This document shows positions 34,405-43,700 of a DNA stretch of 48,215 nt, piece by piece. Each line of letters opens with the position of its first letter. Positions within the stretch are counted from its first letter, which is position 1. Below the pieces are notes generated by a model. That model made no database searches. It worked only from the letters and a program-made list of their open reading frames with translations, and was not told where the DNA came from. The translations under genes and the position numbers were made by a program. Origin of the DNA: Bacillota bacterium (GTDB lineage Bacteria > Bacillota > Desulfitobacteriia > Desulfitobacteriales > JAJXUE01); assembly GCA_021783135.1 (NCBI GenBank), contig JAJXUE010000020.1:1-48215 (forward strand), read 5' to 3'.

Positions 34405-35415
34405 ATGAGTAAAGAAGTAATTGGTCTTAGCTTTCATAGTATGGACACCTTAGTGGAAGTTCGCGCCATCGCTGATCGCCACAGTGAGGAATTTAAAGCC
34501 GCATTGCAGCAGACGCCGCAATGGTTTGCGCAGGTAGAAGACTCAGTCAGCCGGTTCAAACCCGGCACTGAATTAAGTCAGGTGAACCAAGCCAACGGAG
34601 GCACCTTTGCAGTATCCCCTATATTTCTCACCCTGATGGAACAATCGCTTCAGGCGGCACGTCATACCGGCGGGATATTTAATCCCACCATTGTCGACTG
34701 TCTCGTCAACTCCGGGTATAAAAAATCATTCGGGGCAATCTCCGGGAAATCCTCGGGCAGGAAGATTCTAAGCGTGCATCAGCCTGTTGCCGAGTCGCAA
34801 AATAGACTTTTAACGGATTGTGAAGCTATAAAAGTAGATGTAGAGCAGGGAACAGTTACCCTGCCGCCGGAAGTGGGACTTGATTTTGGCGGGATTGCCA
34901 AAGGTTGGGCTGTAGATCAATGCTTGACTAATTTGCTCGCCTTGGGTAAAGATGCGGAAATCTGCGTTAATGCGGGAGGAGATTTGCGTCTGTATTTGCC
35001 AAAAGGCGGCGAAGCTTGGCAGATTGATATTCAAAACCCCTTTGATCTTACTAAGGATCTTGCTGTAGCTTGTCTACAAGCAGGTGCCGTAGCTACATCT
35101 TCAGTATTAAAGCGGCGTTGGTGGTCTGGCGGGAGCTACAAACACCATATAATTGACCCGCGGACAGGACAGCCGTCTGAGAGCAACATTGTGGCGGCAA
35201 CTGTAATTGGTCCGACGGCTATGGAAGCTGAGGTGTGGAGTAAGACTTTGTGTATCCTCGGTGTGGAGGAAGGCTTTGCGTTGCTCGACCGTCAAACCGG
35301 GTGGGCGGCCTTATCCATCTTAAACAATGGGCAAATAATAATTAATCGGCAAATGGAGGGGATTACCAGTGTCACAGACGCTAGCTTTGCCATGGCAGTT
35401 CATATCGCCGGCTAA
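34405..35415 (+). CDS. apbE: FAD:protein FMN transferase (ApbE)
   Basis: A 336-residue ApbE-family protein. Family segments are FHSMDTLVEV, VSRFKPGTELSQVNQ, TGGIFNPTIVDCLVNSGY, GLDFGGIAKGWAVDQCL, VNAGGDLRL and YKHHIIDPRTGQPS. It attaches FMN to Thr or Ser of target proteins using FAD and Mg. No typical lipoprotein signal is present, so this copy may be cytoplasmic. I prefer ATG 34405, with AGGAG six bases before it, over the adjacent ATG at 34402. It overlaps the following membrane heme protein gene by 47 bases. Confidence 0.92.
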   Translation: MSKEVIGLSFHSMDTLVEVRAIADRHSEEFKAALQQTPQWFAQVEDSVSRFKPGTELSQVNQANGGTFAVSPIFLTLMEQSLQAARHTGGIFNPTIVDCLVNSGYKKSFGAISGKSSGRKILSVHQPVAESQNRLLTDCEAIKVDVEQGTVTLPPEVGLDFGGIAKGWAVDQCLTNLLALGKDAEICVNAGGDLRLYLPKGGEAWQIDIQNPFDLTKDLAVACLQAGAVATSSVLKRRWWSGGSYKHHIIDPRTGQPSESNIVAATVIGPTAMEAEVWSKTLCILGVEEGFALLDRQTGWAALSILNNGQIIINRQMEGITSVTDASFAMAVHIAG

Positions 35416-35950
35416 TTATTGGTATTTTTCTCGGGCTGCCGGAATTGTAGCTTACGTTTTTATCTGGAGTTGTGTATTTACGGGCATATTACTGAAAACT
35501 AAGTTCGTAAAAAAGCTGGGAATAGCGGCGGAAGTTAATTCCGCCCATAATGCCAGCGCGCGTTTGGGATTTTATTTTGTGGTATTTCACATCACAGTTT
35601 TGTATTTCGATAGCACGGTTGGGAGTCAAGTAGGCCAAATGCTCTGGCCGGCCATGAGCCACGTAGAAAATGTGGGGAGCGTGGGCTTGGAAATCGGTAA
35701 ATTCGCCCTGTATGCCATGGTGGTTCTGGGCGTGGGATTCTTCACCATGCGCAAACACCAAGCGGTTGTCAGGCTGCTGCATTTACTCGCTTATCCTGCT
35801 TTTTTCCTGGCACTCGGACATGGGATATTGCTGGGAACGGATCGAAACCTTGCCTGGCTGCAAATGCTGTATTGGTTTACCGGCAGCGCCGTAGTTATCG
35901 CTGTGTGGCTCAGAGCTATGACCTATTTTGCCCAACCGCTAGAAGCTTAA
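35369..35950 (+). CDS. Ferric reductase-like transmembrane heme protein
   Basis: A 193-residue integral membrane protein with about six hydrophobic helices and conserved His positions (SAHNASARLGFYFVVFHITVL, RLLHLLAYPAFFLALGHGILL), the layout of ferric reductase-like/MsrQ domains that hold two b hemes. It probably passes electrons across the membrane. The start is GTG 35369 inside the end of apbE, preceded by GAGGGGA. Linked to ApbE, it may work with a flavinylated protein in extracytoplasmic electron transfer, but no flavin-carrier gene is visible here. Confidence 0.82.
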   Translation: MSQTLALPWQFISPANYWYFSRAAGIVAYVFIWSCVFTGILLKTKFVKKLGIAAEVNSAHNASARLGFYFVVFHITVLYFDSTVGSQVGQMLWPAMSHVENVGSVGLEIGKFALYAMVVLGVGFFTMRKHQAVVRLLHLLAYPAFFLALGHGILLGTDRNLAWLQMLYWFTGSAVVIAVWLRAMTYFAQPLEA

Positions 35951-35957
35951 AAACGGG

Positions 35958-36005
35958 AAAAGACCGGCAGGCATTTTGATATGCTTGAGCCGGTCTTTTT
36001 TTGTG
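35958..36005. terminator. Bidirectional terminator between convergent genes
   Basis: AAAGACCGGC near 35959-35968 pairs with GCCGGTCTTT at 35989-35998, followed by eight T on the plus strand and preceded by A-rich sequence on the other side. It lies between the ferric-reductase-like gene and the convergent repeat-protein gene that ends at 36007. Confidence 0.85.
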
Positions 36006-36006
36006 G

Positions 36007-36846
36007 TTACTGCAATATATCAATGTCAGGTTTATTGGGGTCAGCTGGGTCGGGGCTTTGATAGGGGGCATCATTGCCGTTGCCACTCACGAAGGACCGC
36101 GCGCGATCTGCCCAGGACATGCCCCCTTCAACTGAACGCACAGCTACGGAGTGGAGGTTGTTGCGGGCTGACGGCCAGAGCAAGAAAGCTACAGCGGATG
36201 CGCCAATGCCCCAAAGAAACCCTTTGCGCTGACCGACATTCAGCATGCTTGACATCCGCCCCCATACCCCTGTTGTGTTGCCGGGTTTGGCCTCGATGCG
36301 TTGGATGACATCTTTCAACGGTACACCCTGTTGATTGGCCTCAAGGGCGATGGACTCCGCGATGGCTCTGGTCTGGGGGTCAGTCACGGGAGCTCTGCTT
36401 TGGGCGCTGTGGATAGCTTGCAACTCGCGGCGTAAATCGCCGCGGATGTTGTCTAAAGTGCGATAACGCTCATCTACCATACGGTTAAGGTTTGGATCGG
36501 CAAGGACTTGGCCATAACCCGCTGCTTGGGCGAATTTAGTTGCTCTCTGAGCCTCAATTTCGGCCATTAGTTCTTGCTTGATACTGTCAACAATGGTGCG
36601 ATTGTATGGGGCGACGGTGGAGTAGGGGTTGCCATAGTTATTGCCATAGAGCTCTTCGCCTAGTTCAAACATCACTTCTTGTTTGACCTGATTTAAATCG
36701 TTATAATCAGGCCAGGTTCGATAATTCCAACTGCCGTTAGGGCGGGTGTAATTTGGCGTATAGCCATATGACGAGTTTCCGTTTTGCAGTTCGCGCAAGA
36801 TTTCGCGTTTAACATCTTGTTTGAGAGCTGCTTTGGTGTTCTGCAA
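36007..36846 (-). CDS. KQEV-motif repeat protein with C-terminal membrane segment, 279 residues
   Basis: I do not recognise a named family. Four copies of a short amphipathic helix motif lie at about 6-22 (LKQDVKREILRELQ), 51-64 (LNQVKQEVMFELGE), 85-99 (IVDSIKQELMAEIEA) and, weaker, 131-145 (LDNIRGDLRRELQAI), separated by Tyr/Asn/Pro-rich linkers. Residues ~205-226 (GQRKGFLWGIGASAVAFLLWP) are a glycine-containing membrane helix, followed by ADRARSFVSG and an acidic tail. The start is TTG 36846 after GGAGTG. It lies 12 bases downstream of the 163-residue repeat protein gene. The C-terminal module resembles that of the protein encoded at 45395-45874. Confidence 0.75.
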   Translation of the reverse strand: MQNTKAALKQDVKREILRELQNGNSSYGYTPNYTRPNGSWNYRTWPDYNDLNQVKQEVMFELGEELYGNNYGNPYSTVAPYNRTIVDSIKQELMAEIEAQRATKFAQAAGYGQVLADPNLNRMVDERYRTLDNIRGDLRRELQAIHSAQSRAPVTDPQTRAIAESIALEANQQGVPLKDVIQRIEAKPGNTTGVWGRMSSMLNVGQRKGFLWGIGASAVAFLLWPSARNNLHSVAVRSVEGGMSWADRARSFVSGNGNDAPYQSPDPADPNKPDIDILQ

Positions 36847-36858
36847 TGATACTCACTC

Positions 36859-37350
36859 CTAGTCTTTTTGGATTTGCTGCGGCTGCCGCTGAAGGTCGAA
36901 CATCACCTCCTGCTTGATTGCTTGGACCATGGTTGGATCACTATAATAACGGGTTTGATAATCATACCTAGAATGTGGCCGGTTGGCGTGGCTTTCTTGT
37001 TCTGCCTCCAGCTGGGCCAGCACGTCTTGTTTAATAGCTTCGACTAATGCGCGGTCCGGATACGCCGGAGTTGCATGATACGGATGAAAGTTGGGGGCAA
37101 TAGATTGGGGGTATATTTGTCTTGGCGCTGGTTGGAACTGTTGGCGGTAGAGGTGTTCAGAGTTTTCCTGCTGCAATTCCCAGAGGACTTCTTGTTTAAC
37201 CATGGACAATAAAGCATTGTCACCGTACGAACTGCTTGTCTGTGCAGGATAGTTTGTTACTCCATAGGACCGACTTTGTTGTTGCAGTTCAGCCAAAACC
37301 TCGTGTTTGACGTCTTGGGCTAAAGATTGACGAGTTGCATTCTTGTGCAT
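36859..37350 (-). CDS. KQEV-motif repeat protein, 163 residues
   Basis: I do not recognise a named family. The same helix motif occurs four times: residues 10-24 (LAQDVKHEVLAELQQ), 47-61 (LLSMVKQEVLWELQQ), 102-116 (LVEAIKQDVLAQLEA) and 141-155 (MVQAIKQEVMFDLQR). Linkers are rich in Tyr, Gln, Ser and Pro. There is no membrane segment. The ATG at 37350 follows GGAGGT. It forms a two-gene unit with the 279-residue protein and lies directly downstream of the P-type ATPase gene on the same strand, separated by a terminator. It may act as a multivalent scaffold through the repeated helices; this is inferred only from the repeat pattern. Confidence 0.75.
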   Translation of the reverse strand: MHKNATRQSLAQDVKHEVLAELQQQSRSYGVTNYPAQTSSSYGDNALLSMVKQEVLWELQQENSEHLYRQQFQPAPRQIYPQSIAPNFHPYHATPAYPDRALVEAIKQDVLAQLEAEQESHANRPHSRYDYQTRYYSDPTMVQAIKQEVMFDLQRQPQQIQKD

Positions 37351-37520
37351 AACATACCTCCGAAAATAAAATTAATCACCAATGGCTTACGTGCCAAGTT
37401 CGCTCGCGCTATCACCAGCCTTCCCGGTTAAGTCCGATATGTAGCTGCAGGCTTAACAATCGTATATAGTTTTTAGGCAAATTCCCTTTTTTATACATCA
37501 TGCTGTGAATGAAGTTAGGC

Positions 37521-37547
37521 TAAAGGCCTGAGGTTAAGCCTCAGGCC
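37521..37547 (-). terminator. Terminator overlapping the stop codon of the minus-strand P-type ATPase
   Basis: GGCCTGAGG (37525-37533) and CCTCAGGCC (37539-37547) form a perfect 9-bp stem whose 5-base loop contains the TAA stop codon of the ATPase gene (37534-37536). On the minus strand TTTAGCC follows, so the T-tract is short. Confidence 0.65.
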
Positions 37548-40500
37548 CTTGACCTAAGAGGGCAACTGGTTGAGCGGGTCCTGGCAGCCTGCGTTGCCCC
37601 CTAGTTGATTCCAGCTTGGCGAACCAGGTATCGAGTCTGCTGACAAAACTGGATGTAAAGCCGATTAAGGCCCAATCGGCAAGACCCATGGGGATGGTAG
37701 AGAACAAGGGACGAATTACCGGTACGTACATGGTCAGTAACAACATGCCGGTGGATAAACCGGCGGCCGGCAAAATATAAGGGTTAACGGCGGTTGAAGC
37801 TAAGCGAAGTTGGGTGCGGCGGGTGTCAAACAGACTGAAAACCCTGCCCATGACCAAGTGGGAAAAGGCCATGGTTCTGGCCTTCATGGGAACCCAACCG
37901 TAAGCTAATCCACCGGCATAAACTCCAAAGGTAGTTAAGCCTGTCAAAATTCCTTTGCGGATAATTTCTTTTTTATTTTGCGCGGAAAATCTTTGTTGCG
38001 GTTTTAGCGGCGGACGATTCATGCACTCCGGGTGGGGGGGATCACCCGTTAAGGCCATTGCGGGAACTCCCTCTGTGACCAGATTTATCCACAATATTTG
38101 CGGTGGGAGTAAGGGTGTCGGCAATCCTACAACCGCAGCCAAAAAGACTGCGAGGACTTGGCCTACGCTGCCGGATAGGACGTAGCGTACCGACTTAGTC
38201 AGGTTCTCCCCAACTGTCCGGCCTTCCTCGATCCCGGCGACAATAGTGGAAAAATTGTCATCACTAAGTGTTATGCCGGCGGCCTCCCGTGTAACATCAG
38301 TTCCGGCTATGCCCATGGCGACCCCGATATCGGCTTCTTTAACCGCCGGAGCGTCGTTGACGCCGTCGCCGGTCATAGCTACAATGTGGCCGCGGTGTTT
38401 AAGTGCTTGGACAATGCGTAATTTTTGATCGGGTGAGGTGCGGGAGTACACCACGATCTTATCGACTTGAGCCTGCAAAGCTGCTTCAGAAAGTTGATTA
38501 AGGTCCGTCCCGGTTATGCTCGCCCCGGTAGCCAATATACCTAATTTGGCGGCAACTGCCTCTGCGGTTTTGTGATGGTCGCCCGTTATCATCACAACTT
38601 TAATTCCGGCGCGATGACACTTGCTGATGGCGTATTTAACGCCTGGACGCGGCGGATCAACCATCCCTAATAAACCGGCAAATACCAAGCCTGTTAGGTC
38701 ACAAGCAGCGGAATCTGTATCAGGCGGTAAAACCTTCCAGGCGGTAGAGATGACACGCAGAGCCTTACCAGCCATAGAATCGTTATTTAACAAAATATTG
38801 CGTCGGGTTTTGATGTCTAACGGAATTAAGCCGTCACTGGACCAAATATAACTGCAACGTTCCAACACGGTGTCTACAGCACCTTTCACATAAATGTAAT
38901 TTGTTCCGCTAGCATCGCGGCAAACCACACTCATCATGCGCAAGGTTGAATCAAAGGCAGTTTCATGCTCGCGGCAATGCTCCCGGCGCAGGTCTTCCCA
39001 CCACAGCCCGGCTTTGGCGGCAGCTGCCACCAAAGCTCCTTCGGTGGGATCGCCGATCATTTCCCAAAGGCCGTTGGCGCCGCGGCGTAATTCAGAGTTG
39101 TTGCACAGAGTGCCGATGGTCAGAGTTGTTATTAAGTCTGGAAATGCCTCCGGTCGGATAACTTGTTGGTGGTAGAGTAATTTTCCTTGGGGTTGATAGC
39201 CCTCACCGCTTACTTCGAAGGTGGCGGACGGCGTGAATATTTCCGTGACTGTCATTGCATTTTGGGTCAAGGTCCCAGTTTTGTCGGTGCAGATAATGGT
39301 GGTAGAACCAAGCGTTTCCACAGCCGGCAGGCGACGTACGACAGCGTTGCGCTTGACCATTCTTTGGACACCGGCGGCTAGGGCCACTGTCACTACTGCC
39401 GGTAGTCCCTCGGGAATTGCACCAACGGCCAGACTTACTCCGGTGCGCAGTATTTCTAAAATCGGCCGGCCTTGGATGAGGTTGAGTATGGCGATAACAC
39501 TGACAGAGGCGGCAACTACGGCGGAGATACTCTTGCCCAGTGCTTCCATTTGTTTTTGGAGTACTGTAGGTTCTGGCGTGACGTTTTTCAACAGACTGGC
39601 GATCTTGCCCATCTCTGTTTGCATGCCGGTATAAATTACTACTGCCATGCAACGACCGCCGGTTACCATGGTGCCGGCAAAAACCATATTTTCGATATCC
39701 CCAATTGATTGACTCCGGTGGGTGCAAATCGTAGTGCTTTTGGCGACGGCAAGGGACTCCCCTGTTAAACACGATTCATTAGCGGTGAGGTTGACAGCCT
39801 GTAGTAATCTGGCGTCGGCCGGAACCCTGTCGCCGGCTTCGAGAGAGATAATGTCACCGGGCACCAGAAATTTGGCAGCCAATTTATTAAGTTTGCCGGA
39901 TCTGAGGGCATTTGCAGTCGGGGCGCTTAGCTCTTGTAAGGCTGCCAGTGACTTTTCCGCCCGGTAACCCTGAACAGTCTCAATTACTGCCTGGAGGCCA
40001 ACTATTACTACGATTACCAGCGCATCCGAAAATTCCCCAACGATTAAGGATACCCCGGCTGCAAGTAACAGTAGTTTCGGCATAAAACCTCGCAGTGGCT
40101 CCAGGAGCATTTGCCCCAGGGATGATTTAGGTTTTACAGCCAATTGATTATAGCCGTAGAGGCGTAATCTCTGTACGGCTGCTGCAGTTGTCAAGCCCAG
40201 TTCTTCGTTAGCTTGCAGACGTCTAAGCACTTGTGGCGTATCCAGTGCATGCCAGGGTATTTTGCCTGGCGTGGCAACGGGAGGGGTTACTGCGCAAGCT
40301 GCTGTGGGAGCAGGCTTAAGCTGGGTACGCCTGGTTTTTCGGTTTACAGGCAAACCCCACATTTCGCCTAAGAGCATGGCGATGTTGACTTTATCACGCT
40401 CGTAATATAGCAAAATCCGGCCGGAAACCGGGTTAACATAACCTACCTTGATACCGGATAGCTTGCTCAGACGGTAAGCGAGACCGCGGGCCATGGTTTG

Positions 40501-40593
40501 GTTGCCCTGCAGGCCGGGAACGCTCACACGCAGACGTCCTGGCAATAAGTGGATATATGATTTGTCGCCTTCCGCTTGAACTTTTATCGACAT
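37534..40593 (-). CDS. P2-type cation-transporting ATPase with N-terminal PGRLR (HMA-like) domain
   Basis: A 1019-residue P-type ATPase. Residues ~14-75 form an HMA-like domain carrying LLPGRLRVSVPGL instead of a CxxC metal site. Then come the cation ATPase N-terminal domain, TGES (CLTGESLAVAKS), TM4 IPEGLPAVVTVALAAG, the phosphorylation site ICTDKTGTLTQN with Asp near residue 437, TGDHHKTAEAVA, GDGVNDAPAVKEADIGVAMG, and TM6 NLVTEGVPAMALTGDPP. PEGLP plus NLVT.G.PA match Ca2+-ATPase-type (PMCA/SERCA-like) transporters, so Ca2+ or Mn2+ efflux is likely. I start at ATG 40593 after GGGGAGGT rather than the ATG seven codons upstream. It is divergent from a second ATPase gene. Confidence 0.9.
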   Translation of the reverse strand: MSIKVQAEGDKSYIHLLPGRLRVSVPGLQGNQTMARGLAYRLSKLSGIKVGYVNPVSGRILLYYERDKVNIAMLLGEMWGLPVNRKTRRTQLKPAPTAACAVTPPVATPGKIPWHALDTPQVLRRLQANEELGLTTAAAVQRLRLYGYNQLAVKPKSSLGQMLLEPLRGFMPKLLLLAAGVSLIVGEFSDALVIVVIVGLQAVIETVQGYRAEKSLAALQELSAPTANALRSGKLNKLAAKFLVPGDIISLEAGDRVPADARLLQAVNLTANESCLTGESLAVAKSTTICTHRSQSIGDIENMVFAGTMVTGGRCMAVVIYTGMQTEMGKIASLLKNVTPEPTVLQKQMEALGKSISAVVAASVSVIAILNLIQGRPILEILRTGVSLAVGAIPEGLPAVVTVALAAGVQRMVKRNAVVRRLPAVETLGSTTIICTDKTGTLTQNAMTVTEIFTPSATFEVSGEGYQPQGKLLYHQQVIRPEAFPDLITTLTIGTLCNNSELRRGANGLWEMIGDPTEGALVAAAAKAGLWWEDLRREHCREHETAFDSTLRMMSVVCRDASGTNYIYVKGAVDTVLERCSYIWSSDGLIPLDIKTRRNILLNNDSMAGKALRVISTAWKVLPPDTDSAACDLTGLVFAGLLGMVDPPRPGVKYAISKCHRAGIKVVMITGDHHKTAEAVAAKLGILATGASITGTDLNQLSEAALQAQVDKIVVYSRTSPDQKLRIVQALKHRGHIVAMTGDGVNDAPAVKEADIGVAMGIAGTDVTREAAGITLSDDNFSTIVAGIEEGRTVGENLTKSVRYVLSGSVGQVLAVFLAAVVGLPTPLLPPQILWINLVTEGVPAMALTGDPPHPECMNRPPLKPQQRFSAQNKKEIIRKGILTGLTTFGVYAGGLAYGWVPMKARTMAFSHLVMGRVFSLFDTRRTQLRLASTAVNPYILPAAGLSTGMLLLTMYVPVIRPLFSTIPMGLADWALIGFTSSFVSRLDTWFAKLESTRGQRRLPGPAQPVALLGQGPEA

Positions 40594-40644
40594 CAAATAC
40601 CTCCCCAATGACACTTAGTAGGGTTATTGTGTGTAAAAAGCAAG

Positions 40645-40653
40645 TGGTATAAT
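40645..40653 (+). promoter_or_regulatory. Extended -10 promoter for the plus-strand P-type ATPase
   Basis: TGGTATAAT gives a consensus -10 with upstream TG. It lies in the short divergent region between the two ATPase genes. A candidate -35 (TTGTGT or TTATTG near 40624-40632) is poor. Confidence 0.5.
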
Positions 40654-40715
40654 CTCGATTTAGGCGGGAAATCTACGGAATGAATTATGTATGGGTTGGG
40701 AAGGGAGGGCTAGGT

Positions 40716-43700
40716 TTGCGGGTTATCCACTATTTGCCAGGAAGGTTGCGGGTGGAAATAAGTGCATTACGGCATGATACTGCACTAGCAAGGTGCTTAC
40801 AGCGCGAGTTAAGACAAGTTACTGGTATAGGCGCAGTACAGGTAAATCAGGTATCGGCCAGAATACTAATTGAATATTTTCCCAGTCAAGTAAATTGCCA
40901 CACTGTGCAAAAGTACATCGAACAATGCCTTGTAAGCGTGAAGTTGGAGTTTAAGCAGCAGGTCGAAATTGCGGTCGCAAGTGAGCAGATGCTGGCAATA
41001 GATGAATCGGGCAGTATGCCGTCGACACAACCGACGGAAATTGTGGCCACGCTGCAAACTGATACTCTTGACGGCTTGACTGCAAGTGAAGCTAGGCAGC
41101 GCTTTGAGCAGTATGGGGCAAATTTATTGCCGAGTACGGCACAGCCCACCATAGTGCATATTTTTATCCGAACGCTAACCGAAAGTTATATGAGCAAAGT
41201 TTTATTGGGTCTGGGCGCGTTTGCCCTGATAATGGGCAAACAGACCAATGCTATGATGAGTATCGGCGTGTTAATCGCCAATACAACGATGGCTGTTGTG
41301 CAAGAACACCGTACCCAAAACTCCTTGGACATGTTAAAAGAGTTAGTTCATACCAAGACCAGCGTGGTTAGAGATGGACAGAGTATGGAGCTGGAAGCAA
41401 GCAAATTGGTTCCGGGGGACATTATTACATTAGAGGCCGGCGATAAGGTCCCGGCAGATGCCTGCTTGTTAACAGCGACACAGTTGGTGGTGGAAGAGGC
41501 TTCATTGACTGGGGAATCCATTCCGGTAACCAAGGATGCAGCTGGCAAGCAGAAAGCGCGCTCCATCTATATGGGCACCGGTATACTCAGTGGCAGGGCC
41601 AAAGCAGTGGTGGTGAGCACAGGTCAAAACACGGAAATTGGACGTATTTCACGTACTATGATTATGTCACCCAGCCGTACTCCGTTTTATCAGCGCCTGG
41701 ACGAAGTATTTGTCAGTTTAGTCAATGGCGCACTGGTTATTAGCGGTGTTGCCGTTATGGCTGGATTGTGGCACAGGCAATCCGTCGGAAACATTATTGA
41801 AAGTGCGACCGGACTGGCGGTATCGTTTATTCCCGATGGGTTGGCACCTATTATCACGTTGGCCACGGCGTTAGGCGCGATGCGCTTGTTAAAGCAACAG
41901 GTCGCGCTGCGTCAGATGCCTGCCGTGGATACCTTAGGCTGTACTACAGTAATTTGTTGTGATAAGACCGGAACGTTGACGTGTAATAAAATGCAAGTGC
42001 AGGAAGTGTATTGCCCGGGGATGCACTGGCAGGTTAATGCGGGGAAATTCGTGGCGCGCGAGACGGTAAATCCAAGCGAAATATCGACCGAGATACCAAG
42101 TGAGATACCAAGTGAGTCGTTGCGTGAGCTGTTCCTAATCGCTGCAACATGTAATAATGCGCGGCTCACGGAGGACGGTGTCGGAGGCCTTAGCGGCACA
42201 GGCGACAGCACTGAAGTAGCTTTACTACTGGGGGCTCGCTGGGCAGGACTCGGGGAGCGGCGCGACAATGAAGTGTTGACGCGTCTGATGGAAATCCCAT
42301 TTAGTTCAGATAACATGTATATGGCAGTAATAGTTAGAGACAGCCAAGGGAGGGTGTGGTCTCTAGTTAAAGGTGCACCTGACATAATTTTGGCTAGGTG
42401 TACTTCGCTTAAACGCGGTCATAATATTATCCCCATGCACAGCGACTACAGGGCAGAATGTTTAGCTGAAATTCGCGCCATGTCCGGGCGTGCCCTTAGG
42501 GTGTTAGCGCTAGCTTTTAAACCTTGGCAACAAGGTGAGGGTGAAGCAACTGAGCTATGTTTTGGCGGGTTAGTAGGCATCATTGATCCACCGCGGCCCG
42601 AAGCGGCAGGTTTTGTTGCAAGTTGTCACAGGGCAGGTGTGCGGGTAGTAATGCTAACCGGTGACCACCGAGACACAGCCTTAGCCCTTGGGAGCATAAT
42701 CGGTATTACTGCCAGTGAGGCTCAAGTCGTAACGGGCAAAGAACTAGCGAGTATGGACCCGGAGGAGTTGGCGCGAGTGGTGCAAAAAGCGAGAATATAC
42801 GCTCGTACCTCTCCCGACCAAAAGCAGTACATAGTGCGGGCGTTAAAAGAACAAGGTGAAGTGGTAACCATGGTGGGTGACGGCGTCAATGATGTGCCTG
42901 CCATCAAAGAAGCGCATTTGGGAGTTGCGATGGCAACGGGGGGCACGGCAGTAGCACGCGAAAGCGCTGCGATTGCGCTGACTGACGATAACATTGGCGG
43001 TTTGGTAGAGGCGATTAAAGAGGGCCGCAATGTGTATGCGAATATTCGCAGAACACTGCGCTATATGATTACTACCAATTTTGGTGACGGTATCGTAATT
43101 TTACTTGCCGCAATTATGGGCCGCCCTATACCGCTGACTCCCCTGCAGTTATTGTGGTTAAACGCTACCAGTGATCCCTATGTATCTTGGTCCCTAGCTA
43201 ATTTTCCCCCGAGCAGCACCGCGATGGCGGAACCGCCGCGTAAAGCTGACGTTGGTATTTTTGCGCTCGGATTAGGAAGGAAAATCTTATCCCGCAGCGT
43301 GTGCTTAGGTATAAGTGCCTTCATGACCTATAGTCATTCAATCGCTGCAGGAGAAAATATTGATCTGACACGCACGCAAACTATGGCCGCGTTGGGGGTG
43401 GGACGGTTGCTGCATGTGAGCGATTTTTACCGCCGCCAAGGGGACAAGGCTGTCAATAAATACTTAGCTCGCGGTGGCTTGTCCATGGTAAGTGCATTAT
43501 TGGGTGCAACTTATCTGCCGGGCCTTGCGCCATGGCTGCATACTAGGCCGCTGCGTCTTCAACACTGGTATTCTGTTTTAGGGTGGTCAAGTCTGGGTTT
43601 TCTAGCGGACACAAGTTTCAACCGTTTAGTGACGGGGCGTAAATGGCGGCAGCAACAGGCGGCCGGAATTAAACAAGATCCCCAACGTGCTGATGTTTTG

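Noticed and set aside
37380-37399. TTGGCACG on the minus strand upstream of the 163-residue repeat protein, like a sigma-54 -24 element
   Set aside because: No TTGCW follows at the required distance; the sequence there is CCATT, so the -12 half is absent.
39203-39772. Long open frame of 189 codons on the minus strand inside the P-type ATPase gene
   Set aside because: It is out of frame with the ATPase, whose motifs are continuous through the region, and its composition (rich in Arg, Ser, His, Gly) is that of an off-frame translation.
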